Assembly (NCBI GenBank): GCA_037043015.1
Contig: CM073321.1
Coordinates: forward strand, 16,427,001 to 16,491,000
Reading direction: 5' to 3'
Length of the DNA stretch: 64,000 nt
From: Bryum argenteum
Lineage: Eukaryota; Streptophyta; Bryopsida; Bryales; Bryaceae
How positions within the stretch are numbered: the stretch's first letter is position 1; every line of letters begins with the position of its first letter. The notes under the pieces are model-generated. The model was not told the origin of the DNA and did no database searches. It saw only the letters and a program-made list of their open reading frames with translations. Both the position numbers and the translations under genes were made by a program. This document shows, one piece after another, positions 24,138 to 36,139 of the stretch.

Positions 24138-26019
24138 AAACGTTCACTTAAGTTGTGCCTTGAACAGATATCTACGAAAATTAACTAGAAGTTTTAGTAA
24201 TCATGTGAGCTTCTTAAAATTCTCAGAGTTCGTTTTGACTCTATTTGGGACATTCTATTCGTCCTTTCTGTGTCATTGGTATTGTAACTTAATGCGGCCC
24301 AGATTGATAGTGGCTTATGTTTGCCTTCCACGAAGGCTGCACGAACTCCGGCGTGTCTTTCAGCGGGATTAGGGATTCACGAATGAAGAACGGAACATGG
24401 AGCCATGAAGGACAATATCTGCCAATCCAGTCGAAACTGACCCCATATTATTCCCGGGCAATTTTGTGGTATGTAAGAATTATACATGATTCATATGATC
24501 ATAATATGTTTCATTTGACTGGTACACTATCGTGACTGTGTTTTGTTTTGAAAACTACTCTCTTTCACTGCAAGGCGAATGTTTTTCACTTTATCACATG
24601 CTTTTTGAGAATTGTAATTGTAGGACCGTGTACCTTTTGCTGTGAAGATACATGTACATCTTTATCTTTAAAATCTTCATCATTTTTGAGATCTTAATCT
24701 CTGAAGTTGAAAACAAAGTATTATTTCCTTTTTATAGATGGGGAACTTTTGTTGTATAGGCCAAACATAAAATACATAAGCTACTTAAATGAGGTGTGAG
24801 CTGAAGCTCACAAAATCTAGTGAAAAACCAAAATTATTATGTGGAGGCATATCATTCTTAAACAAGAACTTCAATAATGACCTGTAGATGGCTATATCTG
24901 AAAAATCTGTGAGCAAAGTTATTTCAAATTTGATTTTTGGGAATTTTATTACTAATTTAAATGAACTGCTAAAATTATAATAATTTTGCGAATTTGAATG
25001 ATGAAACAAGTAGGGACATTTTGTGAAACTTTTCATACTGATACTCTAGAAGAATTAACATGAGAATTCTTACATTTCTCCTACAAAATATAAAAACCAT
25101 TCCAAAAAGCTGCCCATTTTGGGGGTTAACCGCGAAATTATAATAATTTTGCCAATTCAAGTATTTAAGCGCACCTGATCACTGCAAAGTTCACCAAAAA
25201 AACCTTGGTAAACCTCCAAGCCCCTAAGTTTCTAGAACTTAGTAGGTATCTTTGTCATAAACTGTATTTTAAAGAGAGGCTACATTGGTGTACATTACGC
25301 AAATTCATGGTGCTTGCTCAGAATTAGCTACTAAAGGTATCCCTACTGCCATGTTACAATCAAGTACCTCTAAATATTTATTTCTAATTTAAATGAACTG
25401 CTAAAAGTCTAAACGAGCCATTCTTCTGTCGATTAAAAACTTTGGAGCCTAAAGTTTGATGCCCACACTTATTCTACAAATACTTCAGAAATAAACACAT
25501 ACAAGAAGCAAAGTCTACAGAGTTGGTTATTGTTTGCAATTTGCAGGTCTTTACGAAGGTGTGTAGTTTATTTTTTATAAGCCTCCAGCAGAAACTTGGC
25601 AAGACTTCATGAGGAGCACTTTCAAGGGTATTGTATGGACCGATCACCTTCAAGTACAAGCATTCCATTAGGAGGCCCTTGAAGTGCTTGCTATCAAAAT
25701 TTTGGAACATGGGCAATAATAGTGAGAGAATCACTTGTCAATCACTTTGTCCAGCCCCAATTTTCGTTAGTCAAAGCAATATTTCGATATGAACTGATTT
25801 TTTACTCGTATCACTTTTCAGTTCTCTGTGTCAAGGTTCGAGTCAAATAAAGGGTTCACCAAGGAGATCAATAATTTTGAATTTTCCCAAATTAAAATAA
25901 TATTTCTAGTGTGTTTGGACAATGGTGAGAATGTATCACCCATCACAATCCTCTTCAAGAATTTGCAGACCTCGAATGCTTGTAAGATGAGTAGATGAAT
26001 AGTAACTTTGCAAGCAACA
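24138..26019. other. Intergenic, no gene seen
   Basis: AT-rich sequence after the DUF155 stop. A phrase 'aaattataataattttgc(g/c)aatt' occurs twice (about 24970 and 25133). No coding, RNA or clear element signal. Confidence 0.5.
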
Positions 26020-26141
26020 TACAGTGTGTGGCAAAATTGAGTCAAACTCTTGAAATTCGTAATTTGATTAGGAATGTGGAAAACGTGGCAATAGATTTTT
26101 AGAATGTGTAAATTTTGCAATATAGCAATTTGAATGGGCTA

Positions 26142-26720
26142 CAATAGGGTGACATTCAAATTGGCCGTTTAGTAGTTCCAGGGATAGTGTCCTACACTGC
26201 TGCCAACTTTGACACCCTCCCCAAAGCTGAGAAATTTTTATTTTACCGTGAAAATTTGGAGACAACATCATCTTTATGTTGAAAACATGCATACCAAATT
26301 TCAAGTCCGGGAGACTTATACAAAAAAACTTATGCAAGATCTACCAACATGGGATAGCTGTAAGAAAAGTGTCACAGCTGCCAACTTTGACACCCTCCCA
26401 AGAATTGAGGAAATTTTTTTGCCCATGAAATTTTTGGAGCAAAAACATTTTTATGTTGTTTGCATGTGTGGAAAATTACAAGTCCAAAAGACCCATACAA
26501 AAAATAATATTCCAAATCTATCAACATGTGTAGTTTTGAGAAACAAAGGGGAAAACCATTTTACTACTTCCAACTTTGACGCCCTCCTTAGGATTGAGTT
26601 TTTGTTGATACATGGTGAAATTTTTGGCACAAGATCATCTCTACGCTGGTAACATGTGAGATAAATTTCAAAGCCAAAGACATACATAAAAAAAGTTATT
26701 CCATATCTATCAACATGTGT
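26142..26720 (+). repeat. Left inverted repeat of inner Tc1, three 185-bp units
   Basis: 'caactttgac(a/g)ccctcc' recurs at about 26205, 26391 and 26571, each followed by '(a)aatttttgg(a/c)...aaca', 'ttcaagtcc' or similar, and '(t)atc(t)a(c/t)caacatg'. Each arm is thus three diverged tandem units. Reading frames here that match frames at 28286-28940 on the other strand are mirror images of non-coding repeat. Confidence 0.85.
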
Positions 26721-27220
26721 AACTATGATAAACAATGTGAAGGTCATATTGAAAATGTCAAAATATCTTCATTGAACTCAATCATGTGAGTAAGCCACCA
26801 AACATAAATGCTTCTCAAAAAGATCAATAACATCTAAATGAAGAAGTGAAGAGATGTTCCATGCAGAAGAATCCACTTGGCCATAAAGTGTGCATTAGAC
26901 ACATGACAAATTTTTTCTTCTAAATATCTATTGAACACTATGTAAAGGGAATGGTGTGTGTGATTTGTGATAGACTGAATGTTGAGACAATCCTCAAAAC
27001 AGAGAGTGTTGTATTGTGGGATGCATGAGTGTTGATTCACATTGGGCATACATGATGAGTGATTAAGAGCAAAATGATTTTTCATGTATGCATATGGGGC
27101 TTGTGTATTAGGCGAGCCTTCTCTCTCTTCTCTGCTCCAGCACCTTGGCTCCTTTCTCTCCTTGCTCTACTCTAATCCCTACTCTACTGCTGTAGCTAGC
27201 ATCACGCACTCTATAAGTTT

Positions 27221-28231
27221 ATGATGGCAATTTCAGATGAAATTTGTGCTTGCATCATAGGTTTGAGTGAGGGAGGATTTACATGAGTTCAAATTGCAGC
27301 TACTATTGGAGTTCCTATTCGAACAGTTACAAGGTTAGTAAAAACATTTAGAGAAGATGGAACCTACAAGCGCAAACCTTGCGGTGGAAGTCACGCTAAA
27401 AAGCTTAGTGATAGAGATGTTCGTAGTATTGTGCATTACTCAAAAATTCATCGTTGCTCTTCACTCTCAGAGATTACCAATGCATGTCCTACTCAAGTGT
27501 GTAGACGTACTATTCAAAGGGTCTTACATAAAAATGGCATTTTTAGTCGAATTGCAGTCACAAAACCTTTTTTGACACCTCATCACATGTTTCAACGATT
27601 AGCTTTTGCTCAGAAGTACCGTGGATGGAGTGCAGAAGAGTGGGAGCGTGTTGTTTGGACAGATGAATCCACTTTTGAAATTGGAAAAAATTCTCGGCAA
27701 AATCATGTTTGAAGAAGTACATACGAGCGTTATTCATCAAGTTGTCTAGCTCCTACTTTTAAAAGTGAAAGGACTTCTTTAATGATTTGGGGCGCATTTG
27801 CCGGAGGACAAAAGTCAGAACTTGTCTTTATGCCTAAAGGTCAACGTTCTGCTAAAGATTTTATAGAAGTGGTTTACGATGCCAAATTGGTTCATTTCAT
27901 GGGTCAAATTCCACAAGGAGTGCTTATGGAAGATGGGGCACCCGTCCATAGGAGCAAAATATGTGAAAAATGGAGACAAAGCCACCTTCTCGAAAAGCTC
28001 AACTGGCCTGCAAACTCTCCCGATCTCAATCCAATCGAGAACGTTTGGAGGATGTTAAAAGATGTTGTGCAACATGGCAAACAATGCCCTAGAAACTTAG
28101 ATGTGTTGAAGGTAGTTCTTGAAAGAGAGTGGAAGTTAGTCAATGGTACAAAGCTCCTTCAACTATGTCATTCTATGCCCTCTAGGTTACTAGCACTGAT
28201 TGACGCTAATGGAGGACATACACGTTGGTAG
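27221..28231 (+). pseudogene. Tc1 transposase (inner), DD34E, two nonsense codons
   Basis: A 336-residue frame from ATG 27221, broken only by TGA at 27284-27286 and 27710-27712. The N-terminal part holds the paired helix-turn-helix region (IAATIGVPIRTVTRLV, then EITNACPTQVCRRTIQRVL). Catalytic residues are D in VVWTDESTF (about 27661), D in LMEDGAPVH (about 27932) and E in SPDLNPIENVW (about 28037), with 34 residues between the last two, the Tc1 DD34E spacing. The two stops sit where an Arg (CGA) and a Trp (TGG) codon would be expected. With two point changes it is otherwise a full-length family member. Confidence 0.93.
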
Positions 28232-28797
28232 ATATGGAATAACTTTTTTGTGTACATCTTTTGGCTTTGAAATTTATCGCATATGTTACCAGCGTAGAGA
28301 TGATCTTGTGCCAAAAATTTCACCATGTATCAACAAAAACTCAATCCTAAGGAGGGCGTCAAAGTTGGAAGTAGTAAAATGGTTTTCCCCTTTGTTTCTC
28401 AAAACTACACATGTTGATAGATTTGGAATATTATTTTTTGTATGGGTCTTTTGGACTTGTAATTTTCCACACATGCAAACAACATAAAAATGTTTTTGCT
28501 CCAAAAATTTCATGGGCAAAAAAAATTTCCTCAATTCTTGGGAGGGTGTCAAAGTTGGCAGCTGTGACACTTTTCTTACAGCTATCCCATGTTGGTAGAT
28601 CTTGCATAAGTTTTTTTGTATAAGTCTCCCGGACTTGAAATTTGGTATGCATGTTTTCAACATAAAGATGATGTTGTCCCCAAATTTTCATGGTAAAATA
28701 AAAATTTCTCAGCTTTGGGGAGGGTGTCAAAGTTGGCAGCACTGTAGGACACTATCCCTGGAACTACTAAACGGCCAATTTGAATGTCACCCTATTG
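28223..28797 (-). repeat. Right inverted repeat of inner Tc1
   Basis: Inverse copy of 26142-26720, differing at few bases by eye, and starting almost at the transposase stop codon (28231), so the gene and the arm overlap slightly. Confidence 0.85.
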
Positions 28798-28914
28798 TAC
28801 AATTTGATGGAGAAGAAGTTCCTTCTTACATTGAAATGTACAAGAAATTACATTTAAAGGAAATTATGTTCCTTTACTCACTTTTGCATCCACTATCAAA
28901 AAGCAACTCAATAT

Positions 28915-29946
28915 TTTGTCCACTTGCCTTTAGCGGCTAAAACTGCTTGGATCCGCCTTGGCATGCTTTCATGCAACCTCCTACACTACTCTACTGCTAA
29001 AGAAGCCCAACACTCCTCAGTACGCTCCCACAATTCTAAAATTCCTGTTGAACCGCTTTCATACTGGTTAAGACGACGTTTCAGTCGAGCCCAAAGATGG
29101 TAAAATTGGATTCAAGTCACGAGATTGTGCAGGCCGCTTAAGAACATCATAATTTTGTGATCTCAACCACTGGCGAACACTTTTTGCTGTATGTTTAGGA
29201 TCATTGTCATGCTGAAAAATCAAATTTGAAAGATCAAGCTCATATGCATAGATGGTATATAATAAATCTCTTTGCAAGATTTCTTTATATTGATGTTGAT
29301 TCATTCTTCCTTCGATTCTACATAACATACCAGGGCCATGGAATGTCATGCAACCCCATACCATCACTGAATCACCGCCAAACTTCACTGTCTCTTGCAC
29401 TTGTCTTGAATCACAAGATTGTTCATTGCGAATCCAGCACCAACTACAACCATCTGAGCAAAATTGATTTACCTTGGTCTCATCAGAAAAGATGACATGC
29501 TTCCAGTCTCCAACGGTCCAATGTTGATGGCGCCTAGCAAATTCAAGTCAATCCTTAATGTGTTTCTGGTTCAATTTTGGTTTCTTCTGCTTCACTTTTG
29601 ATCTCAAGCTTGCTGCACGTAAAGTCCTTCGCACTGTATCAACACTTACAGTAAATTGGCATTCTTTGCTTACATGTTGGGCAACTTGTGTAGCACTTTC
29701 AAAACCTCCTGATGTGACAGCACGAACACATGATGTCTTCTGTGCATCACTTAGCACTTGTAGTCTACCACCACTACTAGCTGACAAATCACATAATCTC
29801 TTCTTTCTAAGTCTTGCAACATGGCTCTGAGACACCTGCAACTCATGTGCTACATCTCTTGTAGTCCTACCAACTTGCAACATCACCAAAATGGAGTTAT
29901 CAAGGTCTTTTATAGCACTACCACAAAGCTCATCTAAGTGCACCAT
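28915..29946 (-). pseudogene. Tc1 transposase (outer), catalytic Glu lost
   Basis: Start at 29946 (MVHLDELCGS). N-terminal helix-turn-helix segments (RTTRDVAHELQVSQSHVARL and following) are clear. TGA near 29546-29548 interrupts the frame where an Arg is expected. D1 is in VIFSDETKV (about 29485) and D2 in FQHDNDPKH (about 29215). At SRDLNPI (about 29095) an indel replaces the next codons, so the expected Glu 34 residues after D2 is missing and the frame shifts; the tail (LWARLKRRL and onward) continues in another frame to about 28915. Confidence 0.9.
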
Positions 29947-30301
29947 GGTCTGTCCTCAAACTCTGCTACAATGTGCACGAAGTTGACATGGAGTATGTCA
30001 AGATTGACACTCGTTGTGCCCATGCCAATTTGGTCATAGAAGTCTTCCATCCATTTTTTACCACTTCATTGCATTTATTATGGCATGCCATGCAAAACTG
30101 AGTCAAGCCAAGTGTATGTGTTGGAAGACATGTATCTCCTTATAACTTTTTATATGTCATTATGGATGCTATGTCAACTAATACACTCCATATTATATCT
30201 CCTCCATGTTAAAAATGGTCATTTAATTTATTGAGTTGTTAGGAATTGACGGCCAAACAATCTCTTTCTACAAACTTGACTCAGTTTTGCCACACACTGT
30301 A

Positions 30302-31231
30302 TTTTCTCTGAAACTTTGAAAAATCATCACTTTTCCCTCCATTCTTGGTTTTGGACAATATCACTTGGGTTGGTTCCAAAGTAGGTTCTAGTTTTTGAAT
30401 TAAAATTGCAAACTCATACAGAAAATTATGAGTTTATAGCGTGTAAGGTAGCTCTTGTTTTTGGGTTTTCAAGCATGGGACTTGTTTTACCATTGCAAGC
30501 CAAGAATTTGCAATGTTCACATTTGATTTTCATTAATTCTATTAAGTATGACTTAGAGTTGAATTCCAACAACTTTGTAGTTGGAAGATATTCAATTTGA
30601 ATACCTTAGGTATTGGATTTGCCGTGAGGTTTCTATATTGCAAAAGTGCGATCATTCATAGATTGTGAGAAGCTGGTTATTCTTTATTCTCTATTGGACT
30701 TCAACTTTGTTTTATAGTTGGATTCTAATTTGAATCTAGTTTTTTGGTACTTTGAACCTATTCGTGATGTGAGATAGTTATGGCAATCATCTCGAGAAGG
30801 ATGACTGATCAGAACTAAGCTCCGCATTAGGTGGTGAGGGGAGTCTGGGAGTTAGCCACAGGAGACCTGCATTGCCGTCAGATGGAGCTGGCTCTGACGG
30901 ACAACCCCTTTGCTTGTTAACTTATGGCTATGGTGTTGTGTACTAGAGTTAGGTGCTGATGGGCTCAATTGCCAGCTTCTAAAGTAGTGTTGTGCAGTAT
31001 GTTTGTGAAATAGTGGATCTGAGAAGGTATTCTGAAAGCGGGACCTTTGTTGGATCTCAGATCCACAATTTTCGGAAATCTCTAACACAGCTGTTAGAGG
31101 CTGGCCGGTTACGTGAGGAACCCCTAGTACACTCTCAACTCTCTCCCAACTCCCCCGCCACACAAACACACCTTTCTACCCTTTCTGCACATCTCAAGCT
31201 TAGATCTACGTAGCAACTTCTAGAAACCTCC
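30302..31231. other. No gene seen
   Basis: AT-rich to 30780, then mixed composition. Short frames at 30406 and 30992 show no recognisable feature. Confidence 0.5.
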
Positions 31232-31234
31232 AAA

Positions 31235-32284
31235 CACTACTAGAAAACTGTGACCGAATCAACATAAAATCAACTGATTTTTGTTGTTTGGGGCACTGCA
31301 TTGACCGTATTCACAGATTTTTGAGCTTTTTGTAAAAATCGACAGTTTGCTAAATATATTTTGTTGATTTGAGTAGTGTAATGACCGAATCAACAAAATT
31401 TCATCAAATATGAAATCTTTTTGGAATATTTTTGGAATCTTATGAAATAATTTTGGAATCTTTTTTGGAATCTTCCGGAATCTTTGGAATCTTTGAGAAT
31501 CTTTTGAATCTTTTTCTGATATTGATTACAATGCAAAATGAAAAACGAAGATGCTTTGGGGCATCCTCACTTCTTCAAAAGAAAAAAATTCAAAATGTTT
31601 TGATATATTTCCTACATGTAGAAAAATACCTGTAAAAAATAGAGCATAAAAAGGTGCCCTAGCCTCAAAAAAAAAAAAAATTCAAAAAATTTTGAAATTT
31701 TTTCTGCATGGAACAGAGCATAAAAAAATTTTGAATTTTTTTTTTTTTACATCATAAAAAATATTCAAAGTCTGCTGGGCAATAAAAAGACGCCTCAGCT
31801 TAAAAATAAAAAAAAATTCAAAAAATTTCGAAATTTTTTTTGAATGTAGAAAAATACTTGCATGAAATAGTGCAAATTTTTTTTTGAAAAAAATCGTTTT
31901 TGCAAGGCAAATTAATAGCCAATGGGGCAGTTTCCATATAAGTACAAAAGTAATACAGTCGTGTGCATGCATGGACTTCGGTGGTGTAGTGGTGACGGAC
32001 GTGGGTTGGGAGTGGGGAGGTCTTGAGTTCGAGATTGGTTGCTAGCACTAAAGGCAACGGGGAGGGGTTCGAGTTGGGCCCCACTTGTGCGATGGTTGGG
32101 TTTGAGGTGGTCCCCCGCTGATTTTATTAATTTTAATTTCAATCTTATAAAAAAAATAAATTATGCTTGACCGAATCAACAGATAATATCAACTCTTTTG
32201 ATCAATGTCCAGATCAACGCGTCCGAATCAATTGAAAATATCAACGTTTTCATGTTGATTCGGACGCTAAATTTTCTAGTAGTG
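31235..32284. mobile_element. Non-autonomous CACTA element
   Basis: Ends CACTACTAGAAAA (31235) and its exact inverse TTTTCTAGTAGTG (32284) are flanked by a 3-bp duplication AAA (31232-31234 and 32285-32287), the CACTA hallmark. Subterminal words 'tgaccgaatcaac' repeat at about 31251, 31381 and 32168, with the inverse at 32253. No transposase is present. The interior is AT-rich with 'ttttggaatcttt' repeats (31420-31520). Confidence 0.92.
31976..32160 (+). repeat. tRNA-derived SINE inside the CACTA element
   Basis: A box-like 'tggtgtagtgg' (about 31980) and B box-like 'gagttcgagatt' (about 32024) are spaced as in a tRNA promoter, followed by a GC-rich body and an A-rich tail 'aaaaaaaataaa' (about 32150). 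Flanking duplication not found. Confidence 0.55.
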
Positions 32285-32599
32285 AAAGCAAACCTACACC
32301 AAGCTTCGGCAGCAGCTGTGCACATATTCTTGCAACCAACTGATCTCAAGAGAAGCACAACAAGCACGAGCCAACTCCAACAAGGAAATTCGCTCTCCAA
32401 CGCTTTAGTTTCAACAACCTGCATCCCGCACCACCCGGTTGTAAGTTACACTCATTTTAGTTGCTTCTCAATGATTTTATATTTCTTGCCTCTTTCCCAA
32501 GTACATGCAGGAAAGAGCTTTGCAGGAGTGCATACACCAACATACCAGCAAAACAAGATATGCTCCGCAAGAAAACCGCTGCCTCAGCTGCGTATGCCC

Positions 32600-33130
32600 T
32601 GCACGAGTTGAAGCGTCACACACATCCAGCTACAAGAACGGAGAAAGCTACAACTGCGGAGAAAGCTACAACTGCGGAGAAAGCTACAATTGCATACACA
32701 AGTTGAAGCGTTACACACATCCAACAACAACGGAGAAAGCTACAATTGCGGAGACCGCGTCACACACATCTAGCCACAGAGAAAGCTGCAGCTGCGTATA
32801 CAAGTTGAAGCGTCACACACATCAAGCCAGCAACGGAGAAAACTACAACTGCGGAGATCGTGCACGAGTTGAGCGTCACAGACATCAGCCACAGCAACGG
32901 AGAAAGCTGCAATTGCATACACAAGTTGAAGCGTTACACACATCGAGCAGCAACGGAGAAAGCTACAACTGTCAAGACCGCGTCACACACATCCAGCGAC
33001 GGAGAAAGCTGCAACTGCGTACACAAGTTGAAGCGTCACACACATCCAGCCAGCAACGGAGAACGCTACAACTGCAGAGAGCCTGCACGAGTTGAAGCGT
33101 CACACACGTCCAGCCTCTGCAACTGGGTAC
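32600..33130 (+). repeat. Irregular tandem repeat (gaagcgtcacacacatcc / acggagaaagctacaactgc)
   Basis: Two short phrases alternate about seven times: '(aca)agttgaagcgt(c/t)acacacatc' and 'aacggagaaagct(a/g)caa(c/t)tgcg'. Frames through it give repeats such as NGESYNCGESYNC but change between frames, so coding is not supported. The AC-rich sequence continues to 33687 and resumes after the insertion at 37123. Confidence 0.7.
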
Positions 33131-34061
33131 ACATCACCTGTGTTGCTACTACACAAACTTTGCTGAAACAACGTTGAAGCGGCAACTGCGAACACCGAGT
33201 GCCGCCTCTGCACAAATCGAACCACATCAACAACAACACCCTTAGCTGCAAACACTTGCAACAGAACTTTACTTCTACACTACACCGATACCGCTCGCAA
33301 CCTACGCCACACACATTACAAGAAGTCACACACATGCAAGAACTTCAAGGACCAGCATACATGCAAGACTTCAGAACGACAACACCGCCAACAGTTGCTG
33401 CAGAGCGGTAAAACGCAGAGCCATAGCACCTCCGACAAGTGCATAACGACAGCACCGCCGTCTTTCACTGCAGCAGATAGTAGCACGGCGACAACATCGA
33501 CGTCCTTCAGAGCAGCAGGGCTGCAGCTTCGTCGTCCCAGACAACAACAAATTAACGGCAATAGCGGTAGCTGCGACTTAATAGGAGCAAACACAACCTC
33601 TGTCCAACAATCCGAGCTACCGAGAACAACTGTTGCAACCTGAAGAGTTATCCACAGTAAGTCAACAACCTTAGTCTCGACAGTGAGTGTCGGGCCCTGT
33701 TTTTTCGATTGAGTGCTCAATATGTTTAAAATGCGCATTAAGAATAAGTATAGTGTCTAGAATCCGACCTAAGTATGTGATAGGCCGTATACTATAAGGC
33801 GAATACGTTTAAACATTTATACGTTAACCTTAGAATGTAGTTTTGAATAAGGACAGGTTCACGAACCCGTACTCTGCACTCGAATAGGCGAGGACGTACT
33901 GTCAGAAGCCGGCGGGTTAAAGACAGGGTTAAAGACGGCGGCTGAAAGCCGGAGTGGGTGGAAGGCCAATTATGACGCAGAGTGCCAAAGATGGCTCCGT
34001 ACAAGGACGATCATAATGGCGGACGAACTGGTTATGAGCGCCGGATACCAATCCGGCCCTC

Positions 34062-34072
34062 CCTATAAAACG
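34062..34072 (+). promoter_or_regulatory. TATA box upstream of the 34220 gene
   Basis: 'ccctataaaacg' about 150 bp before the start codon, inside the inserted unit, consistent with a Pol II start near 34095. Confidence 0.5.
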
Positions 34073-34219
34073 CGACCCGTCCGCTCTTGTCGTTACCTGC
34101 CTTCTTGCCCTCTCGCGCTCTTGCTTTCTGCCTTCTAGCTTTCCGTCCTTTCGTTCCAATCCGCCCCCCTGGCCAATTTCAGCCCGACTACTCGTTACTT
34201 TTTGTCGTTCTTCTTTCCC

Positions 34220-36139
34220 ATGGCAGGATCGGCGTCTGCTTTCGCTCCGGAGCAGGAGAAGCCCAAGATCTCGATCAAGTTGGTGCTTCCGACCATTCCG
34301 GCCGAGGAAGAAGAGAAGAAGATGTTGATGGAGGACCTCAATCGGATGGGCGTGACCGGCATGCTGGACACCCCGTGGGGATTGCGGGATGCGGGAATGG
34401 TGCGAGAGATAAAGACCCGCACGCCGAACCAGTTTGAAGGTACGGTTAGAGGGAAGCCGACGTCCTGGACGGCCGATCATTGGAGGGCAGTTTACGGCCT
34501 GATCGGAAAGAGTGGCATAGGGTTATGCGGCCGGAAACACAAGTGGGCGAAGACGGCCTTCCACGGGAAGCCGCACAAGAACAATGGCTACGCAGTGGAG
34601 GACTGCAAGGAGCCAAGGGAGCGCGCGGTGATCATGTTCCTAGCGCCGATCATTCACGCGGAAAAGCCGCATCAAATCACCGTCTGGCTTGCCAACACCG
34701 TCCTTGGGTCTGTACGTGGAGAGCGCGAAGTCGACTGGGGTATTGTAATCTGCGACTATGTCGGCCGGCTCGCGGAGAATGTGGGTAAGAGCTGGCCGAG
34801 CCCTATCACCCCTTTCCTCTACCATTTGTATCACAAGGAGGAGGTTCTAACGGAGGATGAGGAAACGGCCTACGAGATGACGTTGGCGGCCCAGAACAAC
34901 GGAGTCTTTGAGTCTGAGGAGGACGTAGACAGCAAGGCCGTCTACTCGGACGAGGAGGACGAGGCCGGATCCGAGGAGGAAGAAACGCGGCCGGATGCGC
35001 CTCAAGAGCTAGATTGCGAGGAAACCCCACCGCGAGTCGCACCCGAGGTAATTATTCTCCCGTCCCCGTCCCCTCCTGAGAAGCCGGCTTCGGTCGGAGT
35101 TCAGACCGAGCGCGGCCAGACTTCTATGGCCAAAGACGATTACGAAGTTACAGCGGATTGGGAGAATCCGACCCAGCCTAACAACCCCCGACTCCCTCCG
35201 ACCGCCAATCCGTCCTCTCCAAATCATCCGGATCCAATGAGGAGGACTTGGTATCATTTCACGGAAGCCCGCAACACGTATTTCCATTACCAAGGACAGA
35301 TCGCTAGGATGTATAAGGAGTTTGGAGTGCAGACCTTGCTCGAGGTGAAGCAGAAGTGGGACTCCAAGCTGACCGAGGAGCAGTACCATCAGATGGAGAG
35401 GCAGATTACGAAGCTGGATAATTGACGCTCTAGGGAGACGGTCAAGCGAAGGGAAGAAGAACTCGTGATCGGCCGGCAAGCCGTTCGGACCGCTCACAAG
35501 CAGGTGGTGAAGTTAGTAGAGATCTGTGAGACTCCGGCCGAGGTGCTCCAGAAGGCGAATCTCTTCGAGACCGGAATCTTGCAATCGGAAGTCTTCAAGG
35601 CGGAGACCTTCCGCAAATTCCTGCTTGCAGCAAAGACGTACTCGACGAAGATTGAGAAGAGCAACGCCAAAGTGAAGGTGGTGTTGGAATCCGTCCGTGA
35701 GCGGATTGCGGAGATGGCGTCGACTCTGGCCTTTACAGCTACGCCAGCACAGACTCTGACCCCGAGGCCCAAGCCGGTTGAAGTTCAGAGGACGGATGCT
35801 GAGACTTCGAGTCCGACCGACCCTAAGGGCAAGGCTAAGGTGAAAACGGAAGAAGGCGCGGCCGGCCTAGCAGACTCTCCGGCACCGAACACCCGATCAG
35901 TGAAGAGGAAGCTTTCGACCGAAGAGTGGGAGAAATTCCCAGGCGCCCAGAAGCTCCACGAGCTCGGCCTCGAAGTCTCAGAAGAAGAAGAGCTGAAGAG
36001 CGGAGACGAGACGGACAAGGGCGCAAGCGACGACGAGTATATGATCACGGACGCGGGCAAGAGGGTCAAGACAGGTCGGATTGCAGCCTCGCCACTAAAA
36101 TGGCCAAAGCATGGGGTAAGCTCAAAGAAGAAGAGGTAG
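34220..36139 (+). pseudogene. Large acidic/basic protein, gag-like in style, one TGA
   Basis: From ATG 34220 (good context, CCCATGGCA) one frame of 639 sense codons and a single internal TGA (35423-35425, probably a former CGA) reaches 36139. Residues about 10-230 look globular and include RMGVTGMLDTPWGLRD and VWLANTVLGSVRGERE. An acidic stretch follows (EEDEAGSEEEE), then Pro-rich sequence, a helical part (about 355-520), and a basic tail ending KKKR. No zinc knuckle, protease or polymerase is seen. The layout resembles a retrotransposon Gag or a captured nuclear protein; I do not recognise the family. Confidence 0.55.

Larger units (their letters stand above)
26142..28797 (+). mobile_element. 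Tc1 transposon (inner) with long inverted repeats
   Basis: Begins CAATAGGGTGACATTCAAAT and ends with its inverse, flanked by TA at 26140-26141 and 28798-28799. The insertion lies inside the left end of the outer Tc1 element. Its inverted repeats are about 575 bp, far longer than those of ordinary Tc1 elements. Confidence 0.95.
26022..30299 (-). mobile_element. Tc1 transposon (outer), carrying a nested element
   Basis: Ends are CAGTGTGTGGCAAAATTGAG at 26022 and the inverse ...CTCAGTTTTGCCACACACTG at 30299, each next to TA (26020-26021 and 30300-30301), the Tc1/mariner target. Removing the nested element (26142-28797 plus one TA) leaves 1,620 bp, the usual Tc1 length, with the transposase on the minus strand. 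Confidence 0.95.

Noticed and set aside
26068..28940. Matching frames in the inner Tc1 arms (about 89-147 codons)
   Set aside because: They are the same non-coding inverted repeat read on both sides.
32505..33177. Overlapping frames with NGESYNC repeats as a cysteine-rich peptide gene
   Set aside because: The same short DNA repeat is read in two frames with equal openness; no signal peptide or start context.
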